This document shows positions 53,013 through 64,000 of a stretch of DNA of 64,000 nt, piece after piece. Every line of letters begins with the position of its first letter. Within the stretch, counting starts at the first letter, position 1. Source of the stretch: Dastarcus helophoroides (lineage: Eukaryota > Arthropoda > Insecta > Coleoptera > Bothrideridae). Made by a program: the position numbers and the translations under genes. The notes beneath the pieces are model-generated. The model was not told where the DNA came from and did no database searches. It saw nothing but the letters and a program-made list of their open reading frames with translations. Location: positions 38,876,783 through 38,940,782 of the forward strand of contig CM053331.1 of NCBI GenBank assembly GCA_028583605.1, written 5' to 3'.

Positions 53013-53990
53013 CATTTATACTTTAATGTTACGTTAGATAGAAAATGGTCTTGATTTTTTACTACAACATCATTGAGCGATCGTAGATACGTAACGTCTT
53101 CAGCATTTTCTTCGGGCACGTTCACATGGTATTCACCCGTAGCCAGCATTGCCAACAACAGTTAGAAATTCTCTACTTCCCCTCCAATTAAAATAATTTA
53201 TTGCTTTGTCTCTCCTTATCTCATCGGCTAATGTGTATGTCTTATCAAAAGAAAATTGTAATTTCTATTCTAAGAAACGCATTACTAGAGGTATAGTTGC
53301 AGTTAGTTCGCGTGGAATACATAATTCAAGGCTGCAATTCGCATGTTTCGCAGCCTAAGGGATGATGGCGACGATTGCTTTATTTTGAATTCACCTTGGC
53401 GCGCACTTTGTTCGCACACGTTCGCACAGTCGAAAAAAAAAAAATAGAGCTAAGAGAGAGACAATTTCGGATGATTTGGGCCCGATTTCATCACCCTAAC
53501 AATTTAGTTTGACCGTCAAAAGCTAGAATAACATGAAAGTATGGCATAAAGCAGAAACTATCCAATTGTTAATATAGAAACGCATTCATCCGTGGGATGA
53601 CGGTTGTTCTGTCGTTGTTTTTAGGCTCCAAATGCGTTTCGAAATCTTGGCTAATCGCGCTGAAGACGTTCGTATTTCTTATCCTGTATATTCTAGTTTT
53701 GTACTCGTATGAAGTGGATTCGGATGGAAAGTTGACAATTAAATAGAATGGAAAGCTAAAAAATTGACATTTCCAACCCTTAGATAAAAAAACTGAATAT
53801 TAACAAAACTGAACATTAAAAACCAGAAAGCATAGAGATTAAAAGACGTCAGGATGTAATATGAACTTAGCACTAAAGAAAGCTTTCCTGATTCGCCAAA
53901 GACGTCGCTGAAAGCTACCTCTGCTCTTCTGAAAAGCTTCTCTAGTTTACTACAAAGTGGATACTAGTTCCTGAAGCGTCAGTTTCTTAC
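53013..53990. other. Single-copy region downstream of the candidate first exon
   Basis: No tandem repeats or open frames of note. In the minus-strand gene model this is the first part of the intron following the exon at 53991-54020; the donor GTAAGAAACT reads into it. Confidence 0.45.
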
Positions 53991-54020
53991 CTTCCGGTTC
54001 CTCCTGATCATATTGGGTTC
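53991..54020 (-). CDS. Candidate first coding exon or 30 nt microexon
   Basis: On the minus strand an acceptor-like CTAGATCTTTCACAG precedes 30 nt that end GGAAG, followed by a strong donor, GTAAGAAACT. The 30 nt contain an ATG in a fair context (A at -3) that would give MIRRNRK and end in phase 0. This is compatible with the phase 0 acceptor of the exon at 29886. The sequence may thus be the first coding exon, with the protein starting MIRRNRK and continuing VTPTARK, or a microexon with an upstream non-coding or coding exon. A second frame (phase 1 at the donor) is also open, so the phase is not proven. The 24 kb distance makes the join an inference. Confidence 0.4.
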
Positions 54021-54260
54021 CTGTGAAAGATCTAGCACTCACACCACAAAATTTAACGATTTACTTGGGTTACCACGACTTTAATTGGCACCAATTTACA
54101 CCCATTCACCAGAAATGTTCCATTTACTTCTGAAAATGCATCGCGCCTGTTTTAGCTTTTCTGCTCCAAGCCGCCGAATATTTATGCCTTGTTATACCCC
54201 CCGGTAGCGACTTAGTCAATAACAGACATATTTTTAGACGTTTAATGCAACTAGTCTTGT
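54021..54260 (-). promoter_or_regulatory. Possible 5' leader and core promoter of the minus-strand gene
   Basis: Upstream of the candidate first exon on the minus strand there is GGTATAACAAGG and then GCATAAATATTCGGCGG, either of which could serve as a TATA-like element. About 150 bp of sequence with two very short upstream open frames follows. No initiator can be fixed. This rests on the exon call and is weak by itself. Confidence 0.2.
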
Positions 54261-55212
54261 TTTAAACATCGATTGACCGTCTTCGATTCATGTTAACTGG
54301 CAGCAAATTTGTTTTAAGTTTGAACGAAACGTTTGTTTGGAATTCCTCAACGAGAACTTTTAGGTCTCTGTTCCATTATTAATCAGAATTTCGTCATGCC
54401 TCGCGTGTGTTCTCTCCAAATGAATGGTCAAGAGACTTTCAGTAATGGACTTTGATGTATATCTGTATCTAACCTAGATTTCGTGTCGTGTGGAGGCTTC
54501 ACTTTTATGGAAATTTAAGGGGTAGGTCGCCGCTTTGGGGTCACATGTTTAGCAACTAAGTAAAAATTGTATTTCCCTCTTCCACGTAAACTGAACTTTT
54601 TCTTCTATAAATAACTTGGAAAAAATCAAAATAAAAAAAAAGTAAAATTAAAAACAATTAAAATTAAAAAACTGGAAAATAAAAATTGTTTCCTAGTATT
54701 ACTTTTACAATTTATAAATACAATACATTTGGAAACAAAAAATAAGAATATAAAATATAAAATTAATTTACCTAAACCATAATTGTTAAAAAAATGTTTT
54801 TGTATGGATTCATTTGATTTGGAAGCGCTTCTTCCTGTTGGTGTATTTTTTTAATGACAGATTCATTTCTCCTATTGATCTAACAAGTTTAAACTGCTGC
54901 ATTACCTTAGGTAGGTCGCTCAATAGACTTGTTCGTTCTTTGAATAAATTATTAAGCCCCAAGTAACACATTTCATGTGACCTGAGCTAAGCACGTGGTA
55001 TACTTCAACTCTAATCGATGTGGTAGCGTAATGCAGGCTAAATTAAAGCGAATTTATTAAAAGCGAAAAAGCTTTTTATTATCAGCGAACGTGCACTGAA
55101 AACGTGCCGTTACAACATGAATTTTTCGTTACTTACGTCAACATCTAACAAACCAATTTAAGCCCGGAATATTCATGGGTTATGCAATCGCGGAAGCTGC
55201 GAGTTGAAAAAA
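54261..55212. other. Single-copy AT-rich region
   Basis: No repeat or supported gene. The stretch 54600-54790 is extremely A-rich. Confidence 0.45.
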
Positions 55213-55420
55213 AAAAGTGCAACGTTCTGCGAGTAAAAAAAAGTGCAACGTTCTGCAATTAAAAAAAAAGTACAACGTTCTGCAAGTAAAAAGAAAGTAC
55301 AACGTTCTGCAAGTAAAAAGAAAGTGCAACGTTCTGCAAGTAAAAAGAAAGTGCAACGTTCTGCAAGTAAAAAAAAGTACAACGTTCTGCGAGTAAAAAA
55401 AAAGTGCCACGTTCGTCAGA
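55213..55420 (+). repeat. 26-27 bp minisatellite (7 full copies plus a variant)
   Basis: Head-to-tail copies of poly-A followed by GTGCAACGTTCTGC(A/G)AGT. The AACGTTCTGC core starts at 55221, 55247, 55274, 55301, 55328, 55355 and 55381, with a diverged eighth copy (CACGTTCGTC) near 55409. The lack of stops in several frames on both strands yields overlapping low-complexity open frames, which are not genes. Confidence 0.95.
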
Positions 55421-55969
55421 TGGAAGAACTTTTATTGATTTATATTTGAGGAGATTTCTATGTAACGAACTGGTACGGATTTCTATCACGGAGACACATC
55501 GATTTGGGTTTTTGAACTCGGATTGTCCCCCTTTTTCGAGGTTCGAACGCAAGCCATACTCAAACATATTCGTGACATCGAAGGCTGTCGTATATTCTTT
55601 TAGATACTGCAAAAGGGGGTAAATAAAACTTAAATCATTCGAAAGATGCTGCGTCATAAATTTAACCCAATGTTATCAAAATTTCGATTCATTTTCAAAA
55701 ATGGAAAATCTTTTGACTGTTGTCTAAAATTATGGACATTAAATTCGAGTTGAGATCATTTTACTTAATAAAGCTCCCAATTCTGTCTGAAAGACATGCG
55801 TACCACAAGCTGGTAAGTCCAGAAGTATGAAATTTCGCACAAAAGTGCGCAAGATAACGTATGTGAGCACTAATTTTTGTTTAGAAATTGAGCCTCTAAA
55901 GGGGTGAAAATTGGTATTAATTTTTACATTTGCTGAATCAGCCTTCAGATTACACTCTCAACAATAAAT
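55421..55969. other. Single-copy spacer before satellite G
   Basis: No supported feature. The open frames reported by length here extend out of the minisatellite. Confidence 0.45.
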
Positions 55970-58900
55970 TATTTTATTTCAAATTGTTTATCGTATAGAC
56001 GTTGGTTCTTGCAAAGTATTTTGTTCTCTTTATCATTATTTTGACCAATGTAATCAATTTGGATTTTTTGACACAATAAAGCATCTTTTGGCCGCCTTAA
56101 GGTCAAATTTTAAGTACCTAGAGCTATTATTACGCCCGCTACAATTTTTTAAATGGACTACTCTAAATCGTGTTGTTGTTGAACTATTGGTCATTTTCAT
56201 AAGAACTTTCATACGTAACGCGACGCCTCTGATCAATTTGAATTTTTTGACATATTAAAGCATCTGTTGGCTGCACTTCTGGCGATTTTGAAGTATCTAG
56301 AGTAAATAATATTCTTGCTATATTTTCCTAAATGAACTACTCTAAATTTGGGATGCCTAGAATTGAAAATCTTTGAAATATTGGTCATTTTCATAAGGAC
56401 CTCAACTCGTAACGGAATACCACTGATCAATTAAAATTTTTTGACCTAATAATACATCCCTTGGCTGCAATTGTGGCAAATTTTGCGTATATAGAGCTAT
56501 TATTGCGCTCGCTACAATTTTTTAAATGGATTACTCTAATTTGTGTTGAAAATCCTTGAAATATCGGTCATTTTCTTAAGGACTTCATGACGTGACGCGA
56601 CGCCACTGATCAATTTCAATTTTTTCACCTAATGAGATATCTCTTGGCTGCACTTGTGGCAAATTTCAATTATATAAAGCTATTATTGCGCTCGCTACAA
56701 TTTTTTAAATGGACTGCTCTAATTTGTGTTGAAAATCCTTGAAATATCGGTCATTTTCTTAAGGACTTTATGACGTGACGCAACGCCACTGATCAACCTG
56801 GATTTTTTGCCACGATACGGCATCTTTTAGTTGCACTTTTGGTAAGTTTTAAGTATCTAGAACTACTAATACATTCGCTACAATTTTTTAAACTGAGTAC
56901 TCTAAATCGTATTGAAAATCATTGAATTATTGGCCACTTTCATAGAAACTTTAACACGTAATGCGACGCCACTGATCAATTCGAATTTTTTGACATAATG
57001 AGGCATCTTTCGTCTGCACTTCTGAAGATTTTAAGGTCTCTAGAGCAAATAATACTCTGACTATATTTTTCTAAATGAACTGCTCTAAATTTGGGATGCC
57101 TAGAATTGAAAATCTTTGACATATCGGTCATTTTCATAAGGACCTCAACTCGTAACGGAATACCACTGATCAATTTAAATTTTTTGACCTAATAATACAT
57201 CCCTTGGCTGCAATTGTGGCAAATTTTGCGTATATAGAGCTATTATTGCGCTCGCTACAATTTTTTAAATGGATTACTCTAATTTGTATTGAAAATCCTT
57301 GAAATATCGGTCATTTTCTTAAAGACTTCATGACGTGACGCGACGCCACTGATCAATTTTAATTTTTTCACCTAATGAGATACCTCTTGGCTGCACTTGT
57401 GGCAAATTTCAATTATGTAAAGCTATTATTGCGCTCGCTATAATTTTTTAAATGGAATACTCTTATTTGTGTTGAAAATCCTTGAAATATCGGTCATTTT
57501 CATAAGGACTTCATAACGGGACGTAACACCACTGATAAACCTGGATTTTTTGCCCTGATAAGGCATCTTTTGGTTGCACTTTTGGCAAGTTTTAAGTATC
57601 TAGAACTACTAATACATTCGCTACAATTTTTTAAACTGAGTACTCCAAATCGTATTGAAAATCATTGAATTATTGGCCACTTTCATAGAAACTTTAACAC
57701 GTAATGCGACGCCACTGATCAATTCGAATTTTTTGACATAATAAGACATCTTTCGTCTGCACTACCAAAGATTTTAAGGTCTCTAGAGAAAATAATACTC
57801 TGGCTATATTTTTCTAAATGAACTGCTCTAAATTTGGGATGCCTAGAATTGAACCTCCTGGATATTGGGTCATTTTCATAATGACTTTAGCAGGTGACGT
57901 CATGCAACTGACCAAACTGAATTTTTTGAAATAATAAGGTATCTTTTGAGAACATTCGTGGCAAATTTTAGCTACCTAGAGTTATTATTAAGCTCGATAC
58001 AATTTTTTCAATTGACTACTCTAAATCCTGTTGAAAATCATTGAATTATTGACCATTTTCATAAGGACTTTAACAGGTAACGCAACGCCACTGATTAATT
58101 TAAATTTTTTGACACAATAAGGCATCCTTTGGCTGCACTTGTGACAAATTTGAAGTATCTAGAGTTGGTATTAATTTCGCTACAATTTGTTAAATGGACT
58201 GCTCTAAGTTTGGAATGTCTTCCGTTGAAATTGGGTCATTTTCATAATGACTCCAGCACGTGACATAATGCCACTGACCAGTCCCAATTTTTAAAAATAA
58301 TAAGGCATTTTTTGACTCTTTTTGTGGTAAATTTTAGTTTCCTAGGGTTATTATTATGTTCGACACAATTTTTTAAATCGACTACTCTAAATTGTGTTGA
58401 AAATCATTGGCCATTTTCATAAGGACTTTAACAGATAAGGCAACGCCACTGATCAATTTAAATTTTTTGACACAACAAGACATCCTTTGGCTGCACTTAT
58501 GACAAATTTAAAAAATCTAGAATTAGTATTAATCTCGCTACAATTTGTTAAATGGACTGCTCTAAATTTTGGATGTCTTCCGTTGAAATTGGGTCATTTT
58601 CATAATGACTCCAGCACGTGACGCAATGCCACTGACCAGTCCCAATTTTTTAACACAATAAGGCATCTTTTGACTCTTCTTGTGGTAAATTTTAGTTACC
58701 TAGGGTTATTATTATGTTCGACACAATATTTTAAATCGACAACTCTAAATTGTGTTGAAAATCATTGGCCATTTTCATAAGGACTTTAACAAGTAACGCA
58801 ACGCCACTGATCAATTTAAATTTTTTGACACAACAAGACATCCTTTGGCTGCACTTATGACAAATTTAAAAAATCTAGAATTAGTATTAATCTCGCTACA

Positions 58901-59103
58901 ATTTGTTAAATGGACTGCTCTAAATTTGGGATGTCTTCCGTTGAAATTGGGTCATTTTCATAATGACTCCAGCACGTGACGCAATGCCACTGACCAGTAC
59001 CAATTTTTTAACACAATAAGGCATCTTTTGACCCTTCTTGTGGTAAATTTTAGGGTTATTATTATGTTCGATACAATTTTTTAAATTGACTACTCTAAAT
59101 CGT
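55970..59103 (+). repeat. Satellite G, first part (about 183 bp monomer)
   Basis: Monomers of about 180-186 bp share GGTCATTTTCATAAGGACTT, a GACGC(G/A)ACGCCACTGATCAA stretch, AATTTTTTGACA(C/T)AATAAG, GGCATCTTTTGGCTGCACTT, a CTAGAGCTATTATT segment and CTACAATTTTTTAAATGGAC. A four-monomer higher-order unit of about 743 bp is seen at 56233, 56976 and again near 57720. A two-monomer unit of 358 bp is seen at 58444 and 58802. Box order and sequence correspond to satellite F in the plus orientation. Confidence 0.93.
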
Positions 59104-59414
59104 ATGCAAGAAGAATGCAACCTAGACTACAAATTCATGCAGCCCTCCAGGCGTGTATAGTGAATCATAGGTAGCTGAACTACCAACAGTTGAAACACTG
59201 CCACCTAGCGAAGCGGTTGCTCTCTAGGAGAGTTCCCAGAAGACAAGGATTCTATAATGCACAGACCAATAGGTAGTACTTACTTGTCGGAACATTTATT
59301 AGCATTCGAGTTGGATATACCAAACTGACGAGATCTAACAAGATCGAAACCGGTATTTGGTTTCCAAACTTCGAATCTAATAAATGTTCAAACCTATTGG
59401 TCTGTGCATTATAG
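59104..59414. mobile_element. 311 bp insertion in satellite G with 13 bp target duplication
   Basis: The satellite is interrupted between two copies of TACTCTAAATCGT (59091-59103 and 59415-59427), after which the monomer resumes normally with GTTGAAAATC. The right half of the insert carries terminal inverted repeats: TATAATGCACAGACCAATAG from about 59253 and its reverse complement ending at 59413. AACATTTATTAG is also inverted inside, and the left arm has an extra 13 nt or so. The left 149 bp are outside the inverted repeats and contain CCACCTAGCG. A 13 bp target duplication suits target-primed retroposition, while the inverted repeats suit a DNA element; a nested or composite insertion is possible. 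No coding sequence. Confidence 0.7.
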
Positions 59415-60560
59415 TACTCTAAATCGTGTTGAAAATCATTGGCCATTTTCATAAAGACTTTAACAGGTAACGCAACGCCACTGATCAATTTGAATTTTTT
59501 GACACAATAAGGCATCTTTTGGCTGCACTTGCGACAAATTTGAAGTATCTAGAATTAGTATTAATCTCGCTACAATTTGTTAAATGGACTGCTCTAAATT
59601 TGGGATGTCTTCTGTTGAATATCCTTGAAATTGAGTCATTTTCATAATGACTTCAGCAGGTGACGCCATGCAACTGACTAAGCTAAATTTTTTAGCACAA
59701 TAAACCATCTTTTGAGCACATTTGTGGCAAATTTTAGCTAGCTAGAGTTATTATTAAGTTTGTTAGAATTTTTTAAATTGGCTGTTTTAAATTGTCTTGA
59801 AAATCATCAAATTAAGGGTGATTTTATGAGGGTTCTTACCCCTAACGCAAAGCCGCTGACCAATTTAAATTTTTTGTCAAAATAAGACATCTTTTAACTG
59901 TACTTGTCCCAAATTTTAAGTACTTAGAGCTGTTATTATGTTCGCTACAATTTTTTAAATGGACTGACATGTCTTCTGTTCAAAATCCTTGAAATGTTGG
60001 TCATTTTTATAATGACTTCAGCACATGACGTAATGAGTTTGATCAGTCAAAATTTTTTGACATAATAAGGCATCTTTTGGCTACATTTGTGGCAAATTTT
60101 AAGTACCTAGGGCTATTATTATGTTCGATACAAATTTGTAATTGGACAGCTCTAAATTGGGGGTGTCTTTTATTGAAAATTCTTGAAATATCGGTCATTT
60201 TCATAATGACTTCAGCCCGTGACATAATGCGACTGATTATTTTGGATTTTTTTAACACAATAAGGTATCTTTTGACTACATTTGTGGTAAATTTTAGGTA
60301 CCTAGGGCTATTATTACGTACGCTACAATTTTTTAAATGATTTGAAATTTGGGATGTCTCGTCATTTTCATAATGACACCACTACGTAATATAGTGGGCC
60401 TGATCACGTAGAATTTTTTTTTAGAATGACACATCATTTGACTGCATCTGTGACCAATTTTATGCACCTGAAGATTACAATAGGCTTTGTAGGATTTTTT
60501 TAGTGAACCGCTAAAAGATTGAAAAGTGGCTCTTTTTAATTACGACTCAAGCACGAAAAT
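59415..60560 (+). repeat. Satellite G, second part, decaying to the right
   Basis: Continuation of satellite G after the insertion, about six monomers. From about 60340 the copies are increasingly degenerate (for example GTCATTTTCATAATGACACC with most of the remainder shifted), until the array is lost near 60560. Confidence 0.9.
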
Positions 60561-62610
60561 AAACATTATTGAGAAGGATATTTTGATGAATTTCTAAGTT
60601 CTTGAATACTAGACATTGTTTTTATTAATTTTATTAAACACTATGTATTTTTGTCAAGTTTAGAGGCTTGTAACTTTTGGAAGTTCTACCGTAAACAAAT
60701 TACGAATCTATTCCACAAAATTATTCAAATTTGTAATTATGACGCGAAGATCATTGCATGTTTCACGAATATGTTTATATTTTAATTTTAACGTTTAGAT
60801 TAATTGAATTGTTGAAATTTGTACATGGCAGCGTTCTTCATCATTCATATGTTACCTGGAAAGGAATTTTTATAGTATAATGTATAGAAGAATAAAATTG
60901 AGTAATTCAGAAACTATGTTAATAGTAAATGCGATAAAAACAGCAATAACAATTCCATAAACATTCTGAATAGTGTAAAATGAAAACGGTTGCGATGTTT
61001 TGAAATTTTATTGTTGTTGTATTTGTATTTTGGTTAATTTAGCTTCTAAATTATTAACAGTGAACAGTTTTACCAATTAATTCTAGAAAATTGAACTTAA
61101 AATAAAATTTGATAGTCGTGGTTGTTTTTAATGAGTAGATAAACACGAGGGCTACTGGAACTTACCGTCACGTCACGATACGTATTTATTATGCTCACTA
61201 ATGACTTCATGTGTTAAATCTACTAAATCTGAGATCATTAAGTGAAATTGTAACAAATATGCTTGGACCTAAATGAAATTTTTTTTTGACGTTTTTATTC
61301 ACTGATGACTCTTGGTGGGAGGTCAAGGGTTATTAATGACACTAACTCTTTCAACCTCAATCGGATACGGCCTCAATCATTCACGAAACGTGATTCTGGG
61401 GACATTCCAGGACGCATTCAAGTGATAAATGTGGGAAAGCCCCCCAGCCGAATTTCGCGACGTTACGCTCGAAACGCCAGCTATGAGCAGAAAAGCTAAA
61501 CCGGCGAAACGTACAAGAACAACAAAATGAGCCTTAATGTAGGTCAGTAGCGGCGAAACTTCCAATTCACACACAATCCCATTAATTATCCTCATCATTA
61601 CTCTTCGCCGGCGACATGACCAATTATTCACGAGATCGCTCTAAACAAATGCCCATCAAACGTCATTTTCCGCGCAATTTAACGAAAACGTTACTAGATA
61701 CCAGACGGTACACGCCCATCCGCACAATCACATATCACGCGAGCCCGACGGCACATACGACTTACGTTTGGCGGGAAATAGGGCGAAAGTTGTCATTAAT
61801 GGACGAACGGGCCCGTTATGTGGGGGGCCTACGGGCGTGTGCAACGCGCACCGCGAAAAACCGGAGACTTGTGGGGCGTCGCGACGTCGGCGGACGTCCC
61901 GAGTGACGAGACGGTGTGCGCCAGCGCTCGCATTTCCGAATTTGAATGACGGATTTCTTCGATGAATGGATTTTGGGGGCGAGCGGCTACAAGGCGGAAA
62001 ATGGAAATTAATAAGCCACTTGGCAAGGAGATTTGGGCCAAGTTGTTATGCGGGAGCTTTTGGGGAAGTTTTCAAGATAAAACTTCTCTAAATCGTTAGA
62101 GTTAAGAGTGATTTTTCTAGAAATGTCAAGGTTTTTCTCGAAAGTAGTTCAAATTGGAGTCTTGAATTTTTCAAAATTTTGACTATCTGTAAAGATCGAG
62201 AATTTTTCTTTTAAATTCGACTCGACTCTTTTCCTAAAAAATGGTTTTTATATGGTGCCAGTTCCAGGTTTAAACTTTTTAAGATCTTTGGTATCTGACT
62301 GGAAATTTTTCGTACAATTTCGACTTAAAGCTTTAGAATTCAAATTTGAGCTAAACATTTCACTTTTTTTTTAAATTACAAGAATTTTTTTAGAAATTCT
62401 GAATCAGGGGTTTCCAAACTAGGACCAGGAAGCTAAATAGCTCCATAGTGTCATCAAACCAGCCCGCGATAGCTAACAAAAATTCTACCAAACGACAAAA
62501 TCTCCAACCAACTTTTTCATTAAGTAAATTGTTCTACTAAGTCTACTATTAAGTCTAGAAGCCAAAAATTCTACTAAATCCATTAAAAATTCTACCAATC
62601 TGGCAACACT
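60561..62610. other. Single-copy region with a GC-rich segment at about 61300-62060
   Basis: The first 700 bp are very AT-rich. From about 61300 to 62060 the sequence is markedly richer in G+C, with many CpG, unlike the rest of the window. Overlapping open frames on both strands at 61377-61965 (84-96 codons) reflect this composition and have no splice or protein evidence. It could be a promoter-proximal or conserved segment of a neighbouring gene. 62060-62610 is again AT-rich. Confidence 0.35.
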
Positions 62611-63040
62611 GACTGTGTTTTCGAAGGTACCACCTAGCGCCATCTTTTAGCGTGTAGAGAACACCACTTATTTCCGTTCTTGGCCACAAGACGTCAGACT
62701 GTGTTTTCGAAGGTCCCACCTAGCGCCATCTGTTAGCGTGTAGAGAACACCACTTATTTCCGTTCTTGGCCACAAGGTGTCTGACTGTGTTTTCGAAGAC
62801 ACCACCTAGCGCCATCTGTTAGCGTGTAGGGAACACCACTTGTTTCCGTTCTTGGCCACAAGACGTCTGACTGTGTTTTCGAAGGTCCCACCTAGCGCCA
62901 TCTGTTAGCGTGTAGGGAACACCACTTATTTCCGTTCTTGGCCACAAGATGTCTGACTGTGTTTTCGAAGGTACCACCTAGCGCCATCTGTTAAAGTATA
63001 GATAATACCACTTATTTTCGTTCTTGGCCACAAGATGTCC
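62611..63040. repeat. 86 bp tandem repeat, 5 copies, each with an AGATGGCGC box
   Basis: Five copies with starts (GACTGTGTTTTCGAAG) at 62611, 62697, 62783, 62869 and 62955, exactly 86 bp apart. Each contains CCACCTAGCGCCATCTGTTA, whose reverse strand carries AGATGGCGC, a match to the AGRKGGCGC core of the CTCF consensus. Each also contains GAACACCACTTATTTCCGTT and CTTGGCCACAAGA. The motif is intact in all five copies. Protein binding is an inference. Confidence 0.92.
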
Positions 63041-64000
63041 AAAAAATTAAAACGATTTTGGCCCTGGGAATTACTAAAGGAATCAGTATGGCCCTAGGAC
63101 TTGAAACTTTAGAGATCCTTATGCTAGATAATTCCTGGGTATTTGGACTTTAATTTTGAAATTGCGACAGGTTCTTTGAACCTCTTTTCTCTAGAAAATG
63201 GAATTTTATTATTTCCTTCGGTCACTTTCAGTCTGCGATATACGAAGCGTAATATGTCAGTCGAATGCGCGTTTTCGTAACAGTAAACGAAAGAGTAGCC
63301 CATCAATCGACCGTTGCACAACTTCGCTTAGACATTGAAATCCCGAAGCTGGATACGGTGACACTGTGGGCGTTATAGTGATCGAATTTCAGCCTAATTC
63401 ATTTGATTGTCTATTTTTCTTGTTAGAACTGTAAACCACCCACGGCAAGGCAAAGACAATGCCCAACGCACTCCATAACGGTACTATTACCTAACCTCTT
63501 GGCCATCCCATTTTCGTACCAGCTGATTTTTTTCTTGTCGCGGCCGGCGACCAACAAGTTCACGAACGCTACTCACGTGATGGTCGCTGCTGGTACAACG
63601 CAACGTGGGCAAAATAAACCTTAATGTTGAAGTAAAATATAGAGCGTTTCATTATCTGGGCAACTAGGGTTGATTTGCAAAAAAAAACACAACGTTTACC
63701 CCATTGAGTTATTCCAGCAGCAAATTTATCGTCTGTAGCAGTATCAGGTCAGAGAAGTGAATGGGAAATGAGAAAAATCTGCCTAAAAATCCCATATCGT
63801 TGACGATTTGGGGAGCTATCTCCTCCGGCAACAGGTGGACGGTCAACGGCGACGGCAGGTCGACATGACTCGGCATTATAAGCTATACTAGATCATTGGC
63901 AACGTTCAGAGAGAAGGGGACTCAAACCACGATTAGTACAAAAATCATTACAGATACCTTAATGAGATGACATTAAGCTTGTGAATTCTGCGTTATTTCC
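63041..64000. other. Single-copy region to the window edge
   Basis: No repeat or supported gene. An E-box-type TCACGTGA lies near 63574 in a GC-richer stretch (63530-63610). The short minus-strand open frame at 63124-63321 is not supported. Confidence 0.4.

Noticed and set aside
55173..55657. Overlapping open frames of 68-132 codons on both strands
   Set aside because: They are produced by a 26-27 bp minisatellite lacking stops in several frames; the translations are simple repeats.
61377..61965. Open frames of 84 and 96 codons on opposite strands
   Set aside because: They overlap each other in a GC-rich segment where stops are rare, with no independent support for either.

Overview
This is a eukaryotic, AT-rich nuclear window, most likely from an insect. 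The evidence is an intron-split coding exon with consensus splice sites, the absence of dense ORFs or operons, and repeats carrying an insect-type tRNA-Lys primer-binding sequence. The order cannot be fixed from sequence alone. Roughly two thirds of the window is tandem repeat, in at least seven distinct satellite families, separated by single-copy AT-rich DNA.

Layout: 1-5960, 7345-7985 and 8620-10766 hold satellite A (about 160 bp unit, some 55 copies, each with a retroelement-type primer-binding site). 5960-6800 holds degenerate copies of a different, older satellite. 10921-13720 is single-copy DNA. 13720-16930 is satellite B (152 bp monomer, 759 bp five-monomer higher-order unit). 16930-19690 is single-copy. 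19690-29245 is satellite C, rich in hairpins. 29296-29886 is a coding exon on the minus strand. 29990-35345 is satellite D (20 bp unit in a roughly 235 bp superunit). 35435-35570 is a 19 bp minisatellite. 35843-36143 and 52780-53012 are two copies of a fold-back element with long inverted repeats. 38895-45050 is satellite E (1.06 kb units built of inverted arrays). 45060-52440 is satellite F in two head-on blocks that invert at about 47045. 55213-55420 is a 27 bp minisatellite. 55970-60560 is satellite G, interrupted by a 311 bp insertion with a 13 bp target duplication. 62611-63040 is an 86 bp repeat in five copies. The remainder is single-copy with no gene I can support.

The only well-supported gene is on the minus strand. 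A 591 bp internal exon (197 codons, phase 0 at both ends) lies at 29296-29886. A short candidate first coding exon, also ending in phase 0, lies at 53991-54020, 24 kb upstream. If they are joined, the intron between them would contain satellites D, E and F and both fold-back elements, and the next intron would contain satellite C. Such a gene would transcribe many kilobases of satellite as intron RNA. The protein is not one I recognise.

The most notable observations are the satellite built around a perfect 18-nt tRNA-Lys primer-binding site, the common ancestry of satellites E, F, G and the relics at 5960-6800, and the fold-back architecture of several arrays.
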